Shown piece by piece: positions 44,134 through 52,523 of a stretch of DNA of 64,000 bases. This stretch comes from JAZKID01 sp963714065 (lineage in GTDB: Bacteria > Pseudomonadota > Alphaproteobacteria > Rhizobiales > UBA4765): NCBI GenBank assembly GCA_963714065.1, contig OY970226.1, positions 310,001 through 374,000 of the forward strand. Direction: 5' to 3'. Position 1 is the first letter of the stretch, and the number at the start of each line of letters is the position of its first letter. The notes beneath the pieces were generated by a model. The model worked only from the letters and a program-made list of their open reading frames with translations, had not been told where the DNA came from and did not search any database. Position numbers and translations under genes: made by a program.

Positions 44134-44481
44134 TTAAAACATATTCAAGGCGACGCGCGCCTCGTCCGACATGCGGGAGGGGTCCCATGGCGGGTCGAAC
44201 GACATCGTCACCTTCACGCCCATTACGCCGGGCACGGCCGTCACTGCATTCTCAACCCAAACCGGCATATCGCCCGCAACCGGGCATGCGGGCGCTGTCA
44301 ATGTCATCACGATATCCACTTGCCGGTCGTCGTGAATCTCGATGCGGTAGATCAGGCCAAGCTCGTAAATATCGACCGGAATTTCCGGATCGAATACGGT
44401 CTTCAGCGCGGCGATGATATCGTCGGTCAGCCGGTCGATTTCCTCGGGCGGCAATGCGGAGGTCTGGGTTGCTTCTGTCAT
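44134..44481 (-). CDS. sufT: SufT / DUF59 Fe-S assembly protein
   Basis: 115 residues of the MIP18/DUF59 family, which helps Fe-S cluster maturation. The signature DPEIPVDIYELGLIY and the cysteine in LTAPACPVAGDMP are present. ATG 44481 is preferred because it overlaps the sufS stop by four bases (ATGA). Lies between sufS and sufA, as usual in alphaproteobacterial suf operons. Confidence 0.92.
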   Translation of the reverse strand: MTEATQTSALPPEEIDRLTDDIIAALKTVFDPEIPVDIYELGLIYRIEIHDDRQVDIVMTLTAPACPVAGDMPVWVENAVTAVPGVMGVKVTMSFDPPWDPSRMSDEARVALNMF

Positions 44482-45725
44482 GCGAACATCTCTCGCGCCT
44501 TTTCGAGCGCTTCGATGAAGACATCGACCTCTTCGCGCGTATTGTAAAGCGCAAACGACGCGCGGCAGGTCGAGGTCTGGCCAAATCTTGTCAGCAGCGG
44601 CATGGCGCAATGTGTGCCTGCGCGCACGGCGATGCCGGAGCGGTCGAGCAATGTCGCGATATCGTGCGCATGCACGCCCTTGACGGCAAAGGATATGATC
44701 GTGGCTTTCTGTGGTGCTGTGCCGAGAATCGTAATGTTTTTCAGCGCGCCAAGCCGTTCATGCGCATAAAGCATCAGATCGTGCTCGTGCGCGGCAATCT
44801 GCTCGCGGTCGAACGTGTTCAAATAATCGATCGCCGCGCCCAGGCCCACGGCCTGAATGATCGGCGGCGTGCCGGCTTCGAATTTTTGCGGTGCGTCGAG
44901 ATAGGTGACCTTCTCCTTCGTCACTACATCGATCATCTCGCCGCCGCCCTGAAACGGCGGCATGTTTGAGAGATGTTCGCGTTTTGCATAAAGCACGCCG
45001 ATGCCCGTCGGTCCGTATAATTTATGGCCTGTGAACACGTAGAAATCGGCATCGATCGCCTGCACATCGACAGGCACATGCACGGCGCCCTGACTGCCGT
45101 CGACGAGCACGGGAATATTGCGTACACGCGCGCGTTTGACGACTTCGGCAACGGGAACGATGGTGCCAAGCACATTCGATACATGTGCGATGGCGACCAG
45201 TTTCGTGCGCGGCGTCAACGCTTTTTCGAAAGCATCGAGATCGAACGAACCGTCGTCGCGTACATCCACCCAGACCAGCTTCGCGCCAATGCGCTCGCGA
45301 TGAAAATGCCAAGGCACGATGTTGGAGTGGTGCTCCATGATCGAAAGTACGATCTCGTCGCCTTCGCCGATCGCAAGTTTTCCGAAGGATTGCGCGACAA
45401 GATTGATCGCTTCCGTCGCCGAACGCGTAAAAATAATTGTATCGTTCGAAGGTGCGTTGATAAAGCGCTGCACGGTCTTTCGCGCACCTTCATAAGCTTC
45501 CGTCGCCTCGTTGGCGAGCGTGTGCAGACCGCGATGCACATTGGCATAATGCTGCTCTGTAAAAACGCGCATTGCATCGAGAACAGATTTTGGCTTCTGA
45601 GCCGAAGCGGCATTGTCGAAATAGATCAGCGGCTGGCCATGCACCTTGCGTTGCAGGATCGGAAAATCGTCGCGCGCGGCAGCAATGTCGAATGAACTAT
45701 TCGCCGAGCGTGCTGCCGTCTTCAC
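44478..45725 (-). CDS. sufS: Cysteine desulfurase SufS
   Basis: PLP enzyme that releases sulfur from cysteine as persulfide. 415 residues from GTG 45725, which overlaps the sufD stop (GTGA); upstream codons in this frame lie within sufD. DNAASAQKPKSVLDAMR, HHSNIVPWHF, the PLP lysine in FTGHKLYGPTGIGVLY and the catalytic cysteine in AGTHCAMPLL mark group II (SufS/CsdA). Confidence 0.95.
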   Translation of the reverse strand: MKTAARSANSSFDIAAARDDFPILQRKVHGQPLIYFDNAASAQKPKSVLDAMRVFTEQHYANVHRGLHTLANEATEAYEGARKTVQRFINAPSNDTIIFTRSATEAINLVAQSFGKLAIGEGDEIVLSIMEHHSNIVPWHFHRERIGAKLVWVDVRDDGSFDLDAFEKALTPRTKLVAIAHVSNVLGTIVPVAEVVKRARVRNIPVLVDGSQGAVHVPVDVQAIDADFYVFTGHKLYGPTGIGVLYAKREHLSNMPPFQGGGEMIDVVTKEKVTYLDAPQKFEAGTPPIIQAVGLGAAIDYLNTFDREQIAAHEHDLMLYAHERLGALKNITILGTAPQKATIISFAVKGVHAHDIATLLDRSGIAVRAGTHCAMPLLTRFGQTSTCRASFALYNTREEVDVFIEALEKAREMFA

Positions 45726-46999
45726 GACAAATTCTCCGCAAGCCAGGCTTCGCATCTCGCCATAATAGCGGCGCGCAACGGCTCGAACTCGATCAGCTCG
45801 ACAGCTTCGCCGATAAAAGCCCACGTAAGAAGAGCCTTGGCCTCGGATTCCGGAATTCCGCGCGCACGCAGATAGAACAGAAGATCCCGGTCGAGTTGGC
45901 CCGCCGTTACGCCATGCGCACAAAGCACGTCGTCGGCATAGATCTCAAGCTCTGGCTTTGCGTCGAACTCGGCGCTTTCCGAAAGCAGTAAGCCGCGCGC
46001 GCTCATTTTCCCGTCTGTCTTCTGCGCGTTCGGCTGCACAATGACCTTGCCCTGGAACACGCCGCGCGCCTCGTCCGTAATCACCTGTTTGAACGTCTCG
46101 CGGCTAACGCCCTGCGGCAAGGCATGATCGACGACAAGCGTGGTATCGAGATGCTGCTTGCCTTTGGCAAGCGTCACACCGGAAAGATCGATCCGCGCGT
46201 GCTTGCCTGTCTGGCGGATGAAATACTGATTGCGCGAAAGTATGGCGCCTTCCTCAAGCGCGAAGGATTGAAACCTGGCATTCTCGCCAAGCTCGGCGAC
46301 GGTGGAAAGCACATTGATGGTCTTCCCGCCCTGCGTCTGCACGCGCGTATGGCGAATGTCTGTATTCTTCCCGCATACGAAAACGATAACGCCGTTGCAG
46401 GCATAGGTCTCATGAGCACTTACATGCGTTTCCAGAAATGTACAGCGCGCACCATCCTCGATCAGAACGACAATGCGCGGATATGAGGCGGAAGACGAAC
46501 CTGCCGTGCGCAGGCTAAGCTGCAAAGGTTTCTCAAAAACCGTATCCTTCGCAATACGCAAAACCGCGCCTGCATTCAGGAATGCGGCGTTTAAAGCCAG
46601 CGCCGGATCGCTCCAGCCTTCAAGCGGTTTGGAAAGATTGTCGCCGCTCGTCTCGTTCTCGAGCGCAATCGCCGTGACGCCATTCGGCAAATCGGATGCC
46701 GCAACCAGATAGCCGTTGACGAAAGTGAGGCCCGGCAGGTCCGGCACCGGCGCCAGTTTCAGCGCGGTTTCGATCAGCGTTTTGTCGGGCTTTTGCGCAA
46801 GAGCCAGCGGCTCGCGCCAGGCGCTGCGCAGATCGGTATATTTCCATGCCTCGACGCGCCGGTGCGGCAGGCCCGTTTCCTGCAATTGCTTTAACCCTTC
46901 CGCACGCAAAGGCGAACGATTGTCGTTCGCACTCGCCTTGGCGGCTTCCGCAATCAGCGCTTCCTCAACCTTTGTACGCATGGCGTTCAAGCTTCCCAT
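45722..46999 (-). CDS. sufD: Fe-S cluster assembly protein SufD
   Basis: 425-residue partner of SufB in the SufBC2D scaffold. Family features include the N-terminal helical part ending HRRVEAWKYTDLR, the beta-helix core and the C-terminal DDVLCAHGVTAGQLDRDLLFYLRARGI with the conserved histidine. Overlaps sufC by one base upstream and sufS by four bases downstream. Confidence 0.95.
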   Translation of the reverse strand: MGSLNAMRTKVEEALIAEAAKASANDNRSPLRAEGLKQLQETGLPHRRVEAWKYTDLRSAWREPLALAQKPDKTLIETALKLAPVPDLPGLTFVNGYLVAASDLPNGVTAIALENETSGDNLSKPLEGWSDPALALNAAFLNAGAVLRIAKDTVFEKPLQLSLRTAGSSSASYPRIVVLIEDGARCTFLETHVSAHETYACNGVIVFVCGKNTDIRHTRVQTQGGKTINVLSTVAELGENARFQSFALEEGAILSRNQYFIRQTGKHARIDLSGVTLAKGKQHLDTTLVVDHALPQGVSRETFKQVITDEARGVFQGKVIVQPNAQKTDGKMSARGLLLSESAEFDAKPELEIYADDVLCAHGVTAGQLDRDLLFYLRARGIPESEAKALLTWAFIGEAVELIEFEPLRAAIMARCEAWLAENLS

Positions 47000-47745
47000 T
47001 AGGCCGCCTCGTCGTAACCTGCATAACCCTGCGCCTCGAGCTCAAGCGCGAGCTCCTTACCGCCGGATTTCACGATACGGCCGCGGCTCAATACGTGCAC
47101 CTTGTCCGGCACGATATAATTAAGCAGCCGCTGATAATGCGTGATGACGACAAAGCTCCGATTTTTCGCGCGCAATGCATTCACGCCATCGGCGACGATC
47201 TTCAGCGCATCGATATCGAGGCCGGAATCCGTTTCGTCGAGAATGGCAAGCTGCGGCTCCAGCACTGCCATTTGCAGGATTTCCATGCGCTTCTTTTCGC
47301 CGCCCGAGAAACCTACATTGAGGCCGCGCTTGAGCATATCCTCGTCGATACCGAGTTTTTTCGCGGCCGTGCGCACTTTTTTCAGGAAATCGCCGGGCGA
47401 CAGTTCCTTCTCGCCGCGCTTTTTATATTGCGCATCCAGCGCCGCTTTCAGAAAGGTCATGGTGGTGACACCGGGAATTTCGAGCGGATATTGAAAGGCG
47501 AGAAACAGGCCCTTCGCCGCACGCTCGTCCGGCGACATTTCGAGAATGGATTGGCCATCGAGCAGGATATCGCCCTTGGTGACCTCATAATCCTCGCGCC
47601 CGGCAAGAATGTAAGACAGTGTGGATTTTCCCGAACCGTTCGGCCCCATGATCGCATGCACCCCGCCGGTGGGGATCTTCAGATCGACACCTTGCAGGAT
47701 CGGCTTGCCGTCGATTTCGGCGTGGAGATTTTTAATTTCTAACAT
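46999..47745 (-). CDS. sufC: Fe-S cluster assembly ATPase SufC
   Basis: ABC-type ATPase of the SufBC2D complex, 248 residues. Walker A GPNGSGKST, signature VGFSGGEKKRMEILQMAVLEP, Walker B LAILDETDSGLD (the usual SufC ETDSGLD). Starts nine bases after the stop of the cupin gene. Confidence 0.96.
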   Translation of the reverse strand: MLEIKNLHAEIDGKPILQGVDLKIPTGGVHAIMGPNGSGKSTLSYILAGREDYEVTKGDILLDGQSILEMSPDERAAKGLFLAFQYPLEIPGVTTMTFLKAALDAQYKKRGEKELSPGDFLKKVRTAAKKLGIDEDMLKRGLNVGFSGGEKKRMEILQMAVLEPQLAILDETDSGLDIDALKIVADGVNALRAKNRSFVVITHYQRLLNYIVPDKVHVLSRGRIVKSGGKELALELEAQGYAGYDEAA

Positions 47746-47754
47746 CGTTTCCTC

Positions 47755-48249
47755 TCAAGTAATTTTCTCGCCGTCGAAATAATCGATGGAATTTTTCAGG
47801 CGGCCGATATAGCGAAACTTGTCTTTCACATTGTTATGCACATTCGATGAGACGAGGAATTTGCCGCTGTCCGGATATTCGCAAATATCCGGCTCTTCCA
47901 TCGACGAGACGCAGAGATATTTAAGCTCGACCTTGCTTGTGTTGATAATGTGGTGAGCCGTCTCAGGCCCGCCGGGGGGCGCTGCAACCACATCGCCTGC
48001 CTTCACCTTATATTCCTGATTATTGAAGCGGTACGTACCCTCACCCTCAATGATGAAGAACATCTCTTCATTGATGAGGTGATTATGATACGGGCACACG
48101 CGCTTGCCGGGTGGCACAATGGAAACGCTGTAACCTAATTTACTACCACCGCCGATTTTTTCTGCAATCGGCGCATAGCGCTCTTCGAACACATCGCCCT
48201 TGCTGCTGTGGATATATTCGGCTTCGTTAATATTAAGGACGGGCTTCAT
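47755..48249 (-). CDS. Cupin-domain protein inserted in the suf operon
   Basis: 164 residues with a single cupin core. Motif 1 is PGKRVCPYHNHLINEEMFFIIEGEG (two histidines and the glutamate, positions about 48-72), motif 2 is PPGGPETAHHIINTSK with its histidine. Such proteins bind a metal and are enzymes or sensors of small sugars or acids; substrate unknown. It overlaps sufB by four bases and precedes sufC, so it is translated with the complex. A cupin here is unusual for suf operons I know of, and a redox or iron-sensing role is only a guess. Confidence 0.85.
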   Translation of the reverse strand: MKPVLNINEAEYIHSSKGDVFEERYAPIAEKIGGGSKLGYSVSIVPPGKRVCPYHNHLINEEMFFIIEGEGTYRFNNQEYKVKAGDVVAAPPGGPETAHHIINTSKVELKYLCVSSMEEPDICEYPDSGKFLVSSNVHNNVKDKFRYIGRLKNSIDYFDGEKIT

Positions 48250-49715
48250 CCCACGCTCCCCTCAAGCGACACCGCAATCAGCTTTTGCGCTTCCACCATG
48301 AATTCCATCGGCAAATGCTGCAGCACGTCTTTTACAAAACCGTTGACGATCAGCGCCACCGCTTCCTCGGACGTCAAGCCGCGCTGCATGGCATAGAACA
48401 TCTGGTCTTCCGAAACTTTGGAAGTTGTCGCTTCGTGCTCGAACGTGGCTGCCGGATTTTTCGCCTCGATATAAGGCACGGTATGCGCCGAGCACTTGTC
48501 GCCGATCAGCAGCGAGTCACAGTTCGTAAAGTTGCGCGCGCCTTTCGCCTTTGCATGCGCAGATACCAGACCGCGATAGGTGTTGGACGACTCGCCGGCC
48601 GAAATACCTTTGGAGATGATCTTGCTGGTCGTGTTTTTGCCGAGATGGATCATCTTCGTGCCGCTGTCGATCTGCTGGCGGCCGTTGGCAACCGCGATGG
48701 AATAGAATTCGCCGCGCGAACTATCGCCGCGCAGGATGCAGCTCGGATATTTCCAGGTGATCGCAGAACCGGTTTCCACCTGCGTCCATGAAATCTTGGA
48801 ATTGCGGCCCCGGCAGTCACCGCGCTTGGTTACGAAATTAAAGATACCGCCCTTACCCGAGGCATCGCCCGGATACCAGTTCTGCACGGTGGAATATTTG
48901 ATCTCGGCATCGTCCAGCGCAATCAGCTCGACCACGGCTGCGTGCAACTGGTTTTCGTCGCGCATCGGCGCCGTACAGCCTTCGAGATAAGAGACATAAG
49001 AGCCCTTGTCGGCGATGATCAATGTGCGCTCGAACTGCCCCGTATTGCGCTCGTTGATGCGGAAATAGGTGGAGAGTTCCATCGGGCAACGCACGCCGGG
49101 CGGAATGTAAACGAAAGAGCCATCCGAAAATACGGCGCTGTTCAGGGTCGCGAAGAAATTATCCGAAACCGGTACCACGCTGCCGAGATATTGCTTCACA
49201 AGATCTGAATGATTTTGCAGCGCTTCGGAAATGGAGCAGAAAATAATTCCCGCCTTTGCAAGCTCGTCCTTGAATGTGGTGACGACCGACACGCTATCGA
49301 ACACCGCATCGACCGCCACGCGCGTGCCCTGAATGCCGAGCAGCGCATCGCGCTCGCGCAGCGGAATGCCGAGTTTTTCGTAAGTCTTCAGCAGTTCTGG
49401 ATCGACCTCGTCGAGCGATTTTGGCCCTTCGGTGCTCTTTGGTGCTGCGTAGTAATAGAGCTCGTTGTACTGGATCGGCGGATAATCGACCTTCGCCCAT
49501 TTCGGCTCGACCATGGTCTGCCAGCGCTTATAGGCGTCGAGCCGCCACGCAAGCATCCATTCCGGCTCCTTTTTCTTAGCTGAAATGAAACGCACGATAT
49601 CCTCGGAAAGGCCTTTCGGCGCTTTCTCGGTCTCGATATCGGTGACGAAACCATATTTATACTGGTCGACATCGATCGCCTTGACCCGATCGATGGTCTC
49701 TTGCACTGCTGGCAC
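48246..49715 (-). CDS. sufB: Fe-S cluster assembly protein SufB
   Basis: Scaffold subunit on which the Fe-S cluster is built, 489 residues. GTG 49715 is chosen since GGAG lies six bases before it and the protein then begins (M)PAVQETIDRVKAID; an ATG 15 codons upstream falls in a hairpin. Conserved segments include YIPPGVRCPMELSTYFRINE, RDENQLHAAVVELIA, GKGGIFNFVTKRGDCRGRNS with the cluster cysteine and EHEATTSKVSEDQMFY. First of the six suf genes after the separate desulfurase gene. Confidence 0.95.
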   Translation of the reverse strand: MPAVQETIDRVKAIDVDQYKYGFVTDIETEKAPKGLSEDIVRFISAKKKEPEWMLAWRLDAYKRWQTMVEPKWAKVDYPPIQYNELYYYAAPKSTEGPKSLDEVDPELLKTYEKLGIPLRERDALLGIQGTRVAVDAVFDSVSVVTTFKDELAKAGIIFCSISEALQNHSDLVKQYLGSVVPVSDNFFATLNSAVFSDGSFVYIPPGVRCPMELSTYFRINERNTGQFERTLIIADKGSYVSYLEGCTAPMRDENQLHAAVVELIALDDAEIKYSTVQNWYPGDASGKGGIFNFVTKRGDCRGRNSKISWTQVETGSAITWKYPSCILRGDSSRGEFYSIAVANGRQQIDSGTKMIHLGKNTTSKIISKGISAGESSNTYRGLVSAHAKAKGARNFTNCDSLLIGDKCSAHTVPYIEAKNPAATFEHEATTSKVSEDQMFYAMQRGLTSEEAVALIVNGFVKDVLQHLPMEFMVEAQKLIAVSLEGSVG

Positions 49716-49728
49716 TTTAATCTCCTTA

Positions 49729-49750
49729 GCAAATCGGCCTACCGATTTGC
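49729..49750 (-). promoter_or_regulatory. Hairpin just upstream of the sufB ribosome binding site
   Basis: GCAAATCGG and its exact complement CCGATTTGC separated by CCTA. It lies four bases before the GGAG of sufB in the transcript. Could be an operator of an iron-responsive regulator or a translational hairpin; no typical terminator T-run follows. The 100-base gap contains no room for an iscR-type gene. Confidence 0.5.
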
Positions 49751-49814
49751 GTATTATCAATGCCGCAAATCGCGCAAGCGCGACTATGCGGTATTCAAAA
49801 GCCCGGTGACCCTT

Positions 49815-50960
49815 CTATGCAGCCTCGATGCTGCCTTTTGCGCCAAGCCGGGCCCATGCGGCGCAAAAATCCTTGATTTCCTGCTCTGTTGTCGTCCAAC
49901 CGAGGCTGATACGCAAGCCGGATTGCGCCTCTTCCGCACTGCGCCCCATCGCGCTCAGCACATGGCTGGGGGACAGCTTGCCGGATGTGCAGGCCGAGCC
50001 GGCCCCCACCGCAAACCCGGCTAGATCCAGCGCAATCAGCAGGGTTTCCGCCCTGCGGCCGGGAACAAGGAAACAGCTTGTATTATCAAGCCGTTCCTGA
50101 GCTTTCCCGATTATCTCACACCTAGATGATATAGTGCATAAAGTTTCTTCCATAAAGTCCCGCAATGACTTTATTTTTTTGCGCTCATGGGGGGCTTTTT
50201 CTGCCAATGCCCGCGCCGCGGCGCCGAAGCTGGCAATTCCCGCCAGATTTTCGCTGCCCGCCCTTGAATTGCCCTCTTGCCCCCCACCCCTGATCAGGGG
50301 TGAAAACAGGACATCTTCGGTTGCCCTAACAATGGCCCCCACCCCCGCCAGCGCACCGATCTTATGACCGGAGATAAAGATCGCATCGGCCCCAATACTG
50401 GCGGGCGAAAGCCCGGTTTTTCCCAAAGCCTGAACGGCATCGCAGACCAGATAGCCGCCATGCGCGTGCGTCAGCCTTGCCGCTTCCGCCACGGGCTGAA
50501 GAATACCGGTTTCGTTATTGGCCAGCATCAGCGCCAGAAGCGGCGTCTCAAGAGACGCGGCAAGCAGGGTTTCAAGTGCGGCCAGATCTATCACGCCCTC
50601 CTTTGTGACGGGCGCGATGCTTAATCGGTCGGGCGAAAACCGCCCGCCGGACAGCACGCAGGAATGCTCGATGGCAGAGACGATCAGCCGTGTGGCGGGC
50701 TTCTTTCCTTCGCGCCTGAAGCCCGGCGTCAGCAGGGTTGCCGCAGCCTCGCTACCGCCCGAAGTGAAAGTAAGGTTCTTTGGCGCGGCACCTACCAGTG
50801 CAGCCACAGCCACGCGCGCGTCTTCCACCAGCGCCCGCGCCGCCCGGCCTTCCGCATGGATGGAAGACGCATTGCCCGAAAGCTCCATGGCCCGCATGGC
50901 CGCAGCCTTCGCCTCGGGACGCAGGGGTGTTGTGGCGTTATGGTCTAAATAAGTGCGCAT
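49815..50960 (-). CDS. iscS: Cysteine desulfurase, IscS/NifS group
   Basis: 381 residues, group I type: TYLDHNATTPLRPEA at the start, IEHSCVLS, the PLP lysine in ISGHKIGALAGVG, and GSACTSGKLSPSHVL with the catalytic cysteine. The loop around it is short, and the C-terminal IscU-binding end seems reduced. It precedes sufB by 99 bases and is likely the first gene of the suf operon, giving the operon two different desulfurases, as in other alphaproteobacteria. Confidence 0.9.
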   Translation of the reverse strand: MRTYLDHNATTPLRPEAKAAAMRAMELSGNASSIHAEGRAARALVEDARVAVAALVGAAPKNLTFTSGGSEAAATLLTPGFRREGKKPATRLIVSAIEHSCVLSGGRFSPDRLSIAPVTKEGVIDLAALETLLAASLETPLLALMLANNETGILQPVAEAARLTHAHGGYLVCDAVQALGKTGLSPASIGADAIFISGHKIGALAGVGAIVRATEDVLFSPLIRGGGQEGNSRAGSENLAGIASFGAAARALAEKAPHERKKIKSLRDFMEETLCTISSRCEIIGKAQERLDNTSCFLVPGRRAETLLIALDLAGFAVGAGSACTSGKLSPSHVLSAMGRSAEEAQSGLRISLGWTTTEQEIKDFCAAWARLGAKGSIEAA

Positions 50961-51064
50961 ATTAGCGACAAATACAGATTTTTCGGCTCTTTTACAGCGA
51001 ATAGTTCTTCCTTTTTTTACCCCCAGTCGCTATTCACTAATCACTGTTCGCTCAAGGAATTTCG

Positions 51065-51724
51065 ATGCCCGAAGTCAATTTCACCGGCCCTGCCGGCCGC
51101 TTGGAAGGCCGTTTTCAGCCTTCGCGCCGCCGCAACGCTCCCATTGCCATCGTGCTGCATCCGCATCCGGAATTCGGTGGCACGATGAACAACCAGATCA
51201 TCTACAACCTGTTCTATATGTTCGCGAAGCGTAATTTTTCCGTGCTGCGCTTCAATTTCCGCGGGGTTGGCAGATCGCAGGGCATTTTCGACCACGGCGC
51301 GGGAGAGCTTTCGGACGCCGCAGCCGCGCTCGACTGGGTGCAGACGATCGTACCCGATGCGCGCTCGTGCTGGATTGCCGGCTTTTCCTTCGGTGCCTGG
51401 ATCGGCATGCAGCTTCTGATGCGCCGCCCCGAGGTGGAAGGTTTCATTTCCATTGCCGCGCCCGCAAATCTGTATGACTTTTCTTTCCTCGCGCCCTGCC
51501 CTTCAAGCGGCCTCTTCGTGCACGGCGATCTGGATGCGGTGGTGCCGCTGCGCGACGTGGATCTTCTGGTCGAGAAACTGAAAGCGCAGCGCGGCATCAC
51601 CATCGACCGCACGGTGATCGATGGCGCCAATCATTTCTTCGAAAATCATGTCGACGAGTTGATTACGGAAGTCAGCGGCTATCTGGACAAAAGATTGGGC
51701 AGGACGGAAGAAGACGCGGCTTAG
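51065..51724 (+). CDS. Alpha/beta hydrolase
   Basis: 219 residues, cytosolic. The oxyanion segment VLHPHPEFGGTMNN and the nucleophile elbow GFSFGAW are clear, the acid is in HGDLDAVVP and the histidine in GANHFFENH. This layout matches the DUF-type hydrolases of alphaproteobacteria often annotated as dienelactone-hydrolase-like or YsgA-like. Substrate unknown. Divergent from the desulfurase gene across a 104-base region; AAGGA precedes the ATG. Confidence 0.9.
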   Translation: MPEVNFTGPAGRLEGRFQPSRRRNAPIAIVLHPHPEFGGTMNNQIIYNLFYMFAKRNFSVLRFNFRGVGRSQGIFDHGAGELSDAAAALDWVQTIVPDARSCWIAGFSFGAWIGMQLLMRRPEVEGFISIAAPANLYDFSFLAPCPSSGLFVHGDLDAVVPLRDVDLLVEKLKAQRGITIDRTVIDGANHFFENHVDELITEVSGYLDKRLGRTEEDAA

Positions 51725-51737
51725 GCGATCAACGCTC

Positions 51738-52055
51738 TCAAACAGCACGATTGGGGTTGAACGCAGAAGGATCAAGTTTTTTCTTAATTTCAGAAATCAG
51801 CAGCTCTAAATGTTCAATCTTCTCATTATTTCGAGGGCTACTATGCTGCTCTATAATAATCTGCATTTCTGCGTTTATCATCATATCGTTCAATTCATCC
51901 TTCGAGGATGTGTTGAGAGCCTTTGTCTCTTCCTGCGTTAAGCTGGGAATTTTCATTCCTTCTTGTTGAAAGGCTGTTTCCATACGAGCATTTAATTCGG
52001 CAAAAGAAATATTGGCTGCAAAAGGGTTTTGATTAACTCCATTAACATCTGTCAT
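51738..52055 (-). CDS. Orphan helical protein, 105 residues
   Basis: Starts at ATG 52055 with AAGGA eight bases upstream. No family recognised. The N-terminus MTDVNGVNQNPFAANISF is N-rich; the rest is acidic and helical with repeated E/K pairs (EHLELLISEIKKKLDP). No cysteine, no signal peptide. AT-rich. Convergent with the hydrolase gene 13 bases away. An inverted repeat lies upstream. Confidence 0.6.
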   Translation of the reverse strand: MTDVNGVNQNPFAANISFAELNARMETAFQQEGMKIPSLTQEETKALNTSSKDELNDMMINAEMQIIIEQHSSPRNNEKIEHLELLISEIKKKLDPSAFNPNRAV

Positions 52056-52118
52056 AAATAGTTCCTTTAAATGAAAAGCGAAATCGATCCCAGCATGACT
52101 TATTCGCATCAAAAAAAC

Positions 52119-52141
52119 AAACTTAAACTGGAATTAAGTTT
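52119..52141. promoter_or_regulatory. Inverted repeat upstream of the orphan at 51738
   Basis: AAACTTAA and TTAAGTTT separated by seven bases, about 65-85 bases before the ATG. A dyad of this size may be an operator. No regulator gene is adjacent. Confidence 0.35.
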
Positions 52142-52191
52142 ACCCTTCATGTTTAATCCAAGCGCGACTCCGCGAAGGATTACTAACATTC

Positions 52192-52247
52192 GTCATGCCC
52201 GCGCAGGTGGACATCTAATTTTGAGATCCCCGCCTTCGCGGGGATGA
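52192..52247. repeat. Palindromic repeats, copies 10 and 11
   Basis: Copy 10 (52192-52216, GTCATGCCCGCGCAGGTGGA then CATCT) is degenerate in its right arm. Copy 11 (52225-52247) is inverted, GATCCCCGCCTTCGCGGGGA then TGA. Further degenerate pieces flank them (for example CGCGAAGGATTA at 52172 and TTCGCTCAGAATGAC at 52266). Confidence 0.8.
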
Positions 52248-52287
52248 CGAGAAGAGGTTCTCCGTTTCGCTCAGAATGACATTTTAA

Positions 52288-52437
52288 TTAAAACAAACTC
52301 GGCGGGATCATCCAGCTCGTATCGTTCCACAGCTCATTGATGCTGTCGGACGACGCCTTGAAGCCGGGCGCTTCCTGCGGCGGCAGATCTTCGTCGGGCT
52401 TGCGATGTAGCGGCACGGTCGAAAACGGATGGGCCAT
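52288..52437 (-). CDS. 49-residue protein downstream of parC
   Basis: Short frame with ATG 52437 and GGAG seven bases upstream, stop TAA. It begins MAHPFSTVPLHRKPDEDLPP and ends INELWNDTSWMIPPSLF. Amphipathic, acidic middle with a tryptophan/proline-rich C-terminus; no membrane helix. It follows parC on the same strand by 86 bases. No family recognised; the good ribosome binding site and non-random composition support it. Confidence 0.5.
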   Translation of the reverse strand: MAHPFSTVPLHRKPDEDLPPQEAPGFKASSDSINELWNDTSWMIPPSLF

Positions 52438-52523
52438 GATAATCTCCGAGATAATCTTCGGGCCCGTCAGGATAGCAAGCGCATACGGCCATGCAATCGC
52501 GCGCTGGTTTTAAGCTTATCCGA

